Below are positions 5,581-7,725 of a stretch of DNA of 7,725 bases, piece by piece. The position numbers were made by a program, and so were the translations under genes. The DNA is taken from positions 1-7,725 of the forward strand of contig CAJZEE010000085.1 in NCBI GenBank assembly GCA_915066865.1, in the 5' to 3' direction. This DNA comes from an uncultured Veillonella sp. (GTDB taxonomy: Bacteria; Bacillota; Negativicutes; Veillonellales; Veillonellaceae). A model generated the notes under the pieces. It was not told the DNA's origin, did not search any database, and was given only the letters and a program-made list of their open reading frames with translations. Each line of letters opens with the position of its first letter. Position 1 is the first letter of the stretch.

Positions 5581-7005
5581 ATGGCAAACGAGACAAACAA
5601 CAAGGAATTCCGTATTGAAAGCGACCTCTTGGGCGAGCTTCAAGTACCAGCTAACGCATACTACGGTGTGCAGACACAGCGTGCAGTGAACAACTACCAT
5701 ATCTCTGGAAAGAGAATGTGCGACTACCCAGACTACGTTATCGCAATGGCTTACGTTAAGTTGGCTGCTGTTGAAACAAACCGCGAGCTGGGCGAAATCA
5801 ACGACGAAATCTGCGATGCTATGGCACAGGCTTGCCGCGAAATCATCGACGGTAAGTTCCACGAAGACTTTGTTACCGACATGGTACAGGGCGGTGCAGG
5901 TACTTCGGTGAATATGAACGCCAACGAAGTTATTGCTAACCGTGCTTGCGAAATACTTGGTCATCAGAAAGGCGAGCACAAATACTGCGCTCCTAACGAC
6001 CACGCCAACTGCGGTCAGTCTACAAACGACGCATATCCTTCGGCTATCCACTTGGCTCTAATCCGTATGAACAAGACGTTTGTCGAGAAATTGGCAAAGC
6101 TTGTTGCTTCTTTCCGCAAGAAGGCAGAAGAGTTCAAGAAGGACATCAAGATGGGTCGTACACAGCTCCAAGACGCTGTTCCTATGACAAGCGGCCAGGA
6201 ATTCAACGCATTCGCCAACCTGCTCGAAGCTGAAATCGCCAACTTGAACAAGAGTGCAGAAATGTTCCTCGAAATCAATATGGGTGGTACTGCAATCGGT
6301 ACTGGCTTGAATGCAGCACCAGGCTTCCCTGAAATCTGCGCAAAGAAACTCAGCGAACTGACAGGTATGCCATTCAAAGCAAGCGAAGACCTCGTTGCAG
6401 CAACCCCTGATACAACCGACCTCGTAAACTATAGCGGCGCAATGAAGCGTTTGGCTATCAAGCTTTCTAAGATTTGCAACGACCTCCGTCTTATGGCTTC
6501 TGGTCCTCGCTGCGGTCTCCACGAGATTAATCTTCCTCCAATGGCACCAGGTTCAAGCATCATGCCGGGTAAAGTGAACCCTGTTATCCCAGAAATCACC
6601 AACCAGACTTGCTTCAAGGTGATTGGCAACGACACAACCGTAACACTCGCAGCAGAAGCAGGACAATTGCAGTTGAACGTTATGGAGCCTATCATTATGC
6701 AGTGCTTGGTAGAAGACATTACATGGTTGGGCGAAGCTTTCGACACTCTCCGCGAGAAGTGCATCGACGGCATCACCGTAAACCGCGAGCACAACGCAGC
6801 TACCGTAAAGAATTCTATTGGTATCGTAACTGCTCTTAACCCATACATTGGCTACAAGAACAGCACGAAAATTGCCAAGGAAGCACTCGAAACAGGTGGT
6901 TCTGTTTACGACCTCGTGCTCAAGAACGGTGTCCTCACAAAGGAACAACTCGACAAGATTCTTTCTCCAGAGCACATGCTCGATTCAGAAGAAAAGGTAA
7001 AGTAA
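5581..7005 (+). CDS. aspA: Aspartate ammonia-lyase (aspartase)
   Basis: A 474-residue, full-length cytoplasmic enzyme that reversibly converts L-aspartate to fumarate and ammonia, feeding fumarate into respiration or succinate formation in anaerobes. It belongs to the fumarase/aspartase superfamily, whose members work as homotetramers. AYYGVQTQRA (26-35), GGAGTSVNMNANEV (104-117) and NDHANCGQSTNDAYP (139-153) are aspartase forms; class II fumarase would have GSGTQ in place of GAGTS. GRTQLQDAVP (192-201) and GTAIGTGLNA (236-245) are further conserved blocks. GSSIMPGKVNP (324-334) is the flexible loop with the catalytic Ser, probably Ser325 by analogy with Bacillus AspB. The frame is intact, with ATG at 5581 matching the usual N-terminus (RIESDLLGELQVP from residue 11). 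Codon use is stronger in C-ending Asn and Tyr codons (AAC, TAC) than in the receptor gene, suggesting high expression. It is transcribed alone, with a perfect terminator 28 bp after the stop. No dicarboxylate transporter or asparaginase gene adjoins it. Confidence 0.96.
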   Translation: MANETNNKEFRIESDLLGELQVPANAYYGVQTQRAVNNYHISGKRMCDYPDYVIAMAYVKLAAVETNRELGEINDEICDAMAQACREIIDGKFHEDFVTDMVQGGAGTSVNMNANEVIANRACEILGHQKGEHKYCAPNDHANCGQSTNDAYPSAIHLALIRMNKTFVEKLAKLVASFRKKAEEFKKDIKMGRTQLQDAVPMTSGQEFNAFANLLEAEIANLNKSAEMFLEINMGGTAIGTGLNAAPGFPEICAKKLSELTGMPFKASEDLVAATPDTTDLVNYSGAMKRLAIKLSKICNDLRLMASGPRCGLHEINLPPMAPGSSIMPGKVNPVIPEITNQTCFKVIGNDTTVTLAAEAGQLQLNVMEPIIMQCLVEDITWLGEAFDTLREKCIDGITVNREHNAATVKNSIGIVTALNPYIGYKNSTKIAKEALETGGSVYDLVLKNGVLTKEQLDKILSPEHMLDSEEKVK

Positions 7006-7033
7006 GGCGAAAACCTTATCATACATAAAACTT

Positions 7034-7067
7034 AAAAAACTCTGTGCAGCTTTGCACAGAGTTTTTT
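7034..7067. terminator. Bidirectional intrinsic terminator after aspA
   Basis: A perfect 15-bp stem, AAAAAACTCTGTGCA (7034-7048) with TGCACAGAGTTTTTT (7053-7067), surrounds a GCTT loop. The A-run and T-run give a U-tract on both strands. It ends aspA from the left and can end the convergent small membrane protein gene (stop at 7096) from the right. Confidence 0.93.
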
Positions 7068-7095
7068 ATGTGCTTATGCAACATAATACTTACAA

Positions 7096-7338
7096 TCAAA
7101 CACAACCTAACGGCAAAACCAACAAGCAGGCAGCAAAGACATGCGCAACCAAAGTGATACGTACCGCTACGCCTCTTGAATGCGATGAGTAATTATAAGC
7201 CAAGAAGAGAGGACCCATAAGCGGTGCAGCCATGGAAATTAATACGTAAATCAGCTTAACATAAAATCCTTGCCCACATACTATAAATTGTGCGAGAACA
7301 AAAAGGAATATAAAGTAAAGAAAAGCCAATACAGCCAT
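7096..7338 (-). CDS. Small three-helix membrane protein, hypothetical
   Basis: An 80-residue, strongly hydrophobic protein. Likely membrane segments are at about 3-21, 28-49 and 58-78, joined by short loops (CGQGFYVK, then YNYSSHSRGVAVR, which holds the only basic cluster). By the positive-inside rule, the loop between helices 2 and 3 would face the cytoplasm. It starts at ATG 7338 with an AT-rich leader and stops just before the shared terminator, so it looks like a genuine single-gene unit. I do not recognise the family, and no partner gene is visible. A frame this hydrophobic over its whole length is unlikely to be a chance frame. Confidence 0.6.
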   Translation of the reverse strand: MAVLAFLYFIFLFVLAQFIVCGQGFYVKLIYVLISMAAPLMGPLFLAYNYSSHSRGVAVRITLVAHVFAACLLVLPLGCV

Positions 7339-7611
7339 AGTATAATGTTTTATAGTACAAAACTAAAGTTAATTACGATTTATTTATCATCAATAATAAA
7401 AAGAGTGATAAAGTGCAGTCCTTACGTCCCCCATCCTAATTCTTGGCTCTTCCACACGTGGAAAATCCGAATCATACGGTTGGATAATGCTGCCAACACC
7501 TTCTCTTCGGGTTCATATTAACATGCGTTCGGTTACTTCAACCCATTGAACCACCTATTATCCACAAGGATTGTATCGCTTTATTATATCCGATTTTAAG
7601 TATTACATTTG
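7339..7611 (-). other. Transcribed-looking stretch with short open frames
   Basis: No standard gene is recognised in this gap. On the minus strand, a 31-codon frame without a usual start (7517-7422) reads EPEEKVLAALSNRMIRIFHV and ends WKSQELGWGT before TAA. A second overlapping minus frame and a plus frame are also open across 7420-7517, which argues for non-coding, stop-poor DNA or a gene remnant. TTCCAC/GTGGAA (7450-7463) forms a short palindrome. With the promoter at 7612-7643 upstream, this could be a long leader or a small RNA of the membrane protein gene. Confidence 0.35.
7358..7365 (-). promoter_or_regulatory. Possible promoter of the small membrane protein
   Basis: On the minus strand, TAGTTTTG fits the -7 consensus and lies 20 bp before the ATG. 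The nearest TTG (7393-7391) is 25 bp away, longer than usual. The better promoter at 7612-7643 might instead read through to this gene with a leader of about 270 nt. Confidence 0.35.
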
Positions 7612-7643
7612 CAAAGATACTATATTTATTTTGACAGAACAAC
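7612..7643 (-). promoter_or_regulatory. Minus-strand promoter, near consensus
   Basis: On the minus strand, GTTG (7643-7640), a 20-bp spacer and TATCTTTG (7619-7612) fit the Bacteroidota consensus. Transcription would start near 7605 and run left toward 7422 and then 7338. A plus-strand TACATTTG (7604-7611) abuts it head to head but lacks a -33 element, so it is probably only a by-product of the palindromic sequence. Confidence 0.6.
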
Positions 7644-7699
7644 GGTAGTGCTCAAAAAACAATCCACAAACTATTCCATAAATCAAAATAATAGCAACA

Positions 7700-7725
7700 A
7701 GATCGGAAGAGCGTCGTGTAGGGAA
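7700..7725 (+). other. Illumina TruSeq adapter left at the contig end
   Basis: The last 26 bases, starting AGATCGGAAGAGCGTCGTGT, match the Illumina TruSeq adapter read-through sequence exactly. They are not genomic and should be trimmed. The genomic sequence ends at about 7699. Confidence 0.97.

Noticed and set aside
6015..6975. Several long minus-strand frames within aspA
   Set aside because: They are antisense to a highly conserved enzyme frame and show no promoter, motif or sensible composition of their own.
5581..7005. Class II fumarase instead of aspartase
   Set aside because: The blocks YYGVQTQRA, GGAGTSVNMN and NDHANCGQSTND follow the aspartase pattern rather than the fumarase forms.
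7270..7521. Plus-strand 83-codon frame
   Set aside because: It overlaps the start of the membrane protein antisense and covers its probable promoter; its N-terminal half is Lys/Tyr-rich low complexity. The later part is treated as a stop-poor region of unknown nature instead.

Overview
The window looks like one complete short contig from a member of the Bacteroidota, most likely Prevotella or a close relative. The pointers are promoters of the TTTG-N19/20-TAnnTTTG type, start regions without Shine-Dalgarno sequences, an HU-like protein of the kind common in Bacteroidales, a fragmented IS1380-family transposase of Bacteroidales type, and AT-rich intergenic DNA around well-conserved genes. The last 26 bases match the Illumina TruSeq adapter, so the right edge is not genomic. 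The left edge starts inside a repeated transposase sequence, which is a typical assembly break. The genus is inferred from sequence style only.

Left half (1-4088): a TonB-dependent outer-membrane receptor gene (1375-3510, minus strand) sits alone between two pieces of an IS1380-family insertion sequence. The left piece (1-934) holds the C-terminal part of a transposase with two in-frame stops, then the IS end. The right piece (3809-4088) is an inverted copy of that same IS end, joined directly to a short mid-transposase fragment reading the other way. The two IS ends form an inverted repeat of about 175-180 bp, roughly 93% identical by eye. The receptor has its own promoter and terminator. 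Two further promoter-like sites point outward into the IS pieces, suggesting that neighbouring genes were cut off when the IS copies arrived. A 29-bp exact repeat (1-29 and 4060-4088) would join the two transposase fragments in the correct frame. This is the most unusual structure here: either a composite-transposon or circular 4,059-bp cargo unit, or an assembly branch point.

Middle (4089-5580): the tail of an unidentified gene ends at a strong bidirectional terminator, which faces a convergent HU-like DNA-binding protein gene (4293-4733, minus) with a near-consensus promoter. About 730 bp without a recognisable gene follow. They hold three direct repeats with an exact 22-bp period and several hairpins.

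Right half (5581-7699): aspA, encoding aspartate ammonia-lyase (fumarate plus ammonia from aspartate), is intact and ends at a perfect 15-bp-stem terminator shared with a convergent small membrane protein (7096-7338, minus). The remaining 360 bp hold a good minus-strand promoter and a stretch that may be a small RNA, a small ORF or a gene remnant.

The genes do not form one pathway. The receptor (iron, heme or other ligand uptake), the HU-like protein and aspartase are separate single-gene transcription units. No complete new system is evident. The rearranged IS/receptor unit and the 22-bp repeat array are the parts that deserve attention.
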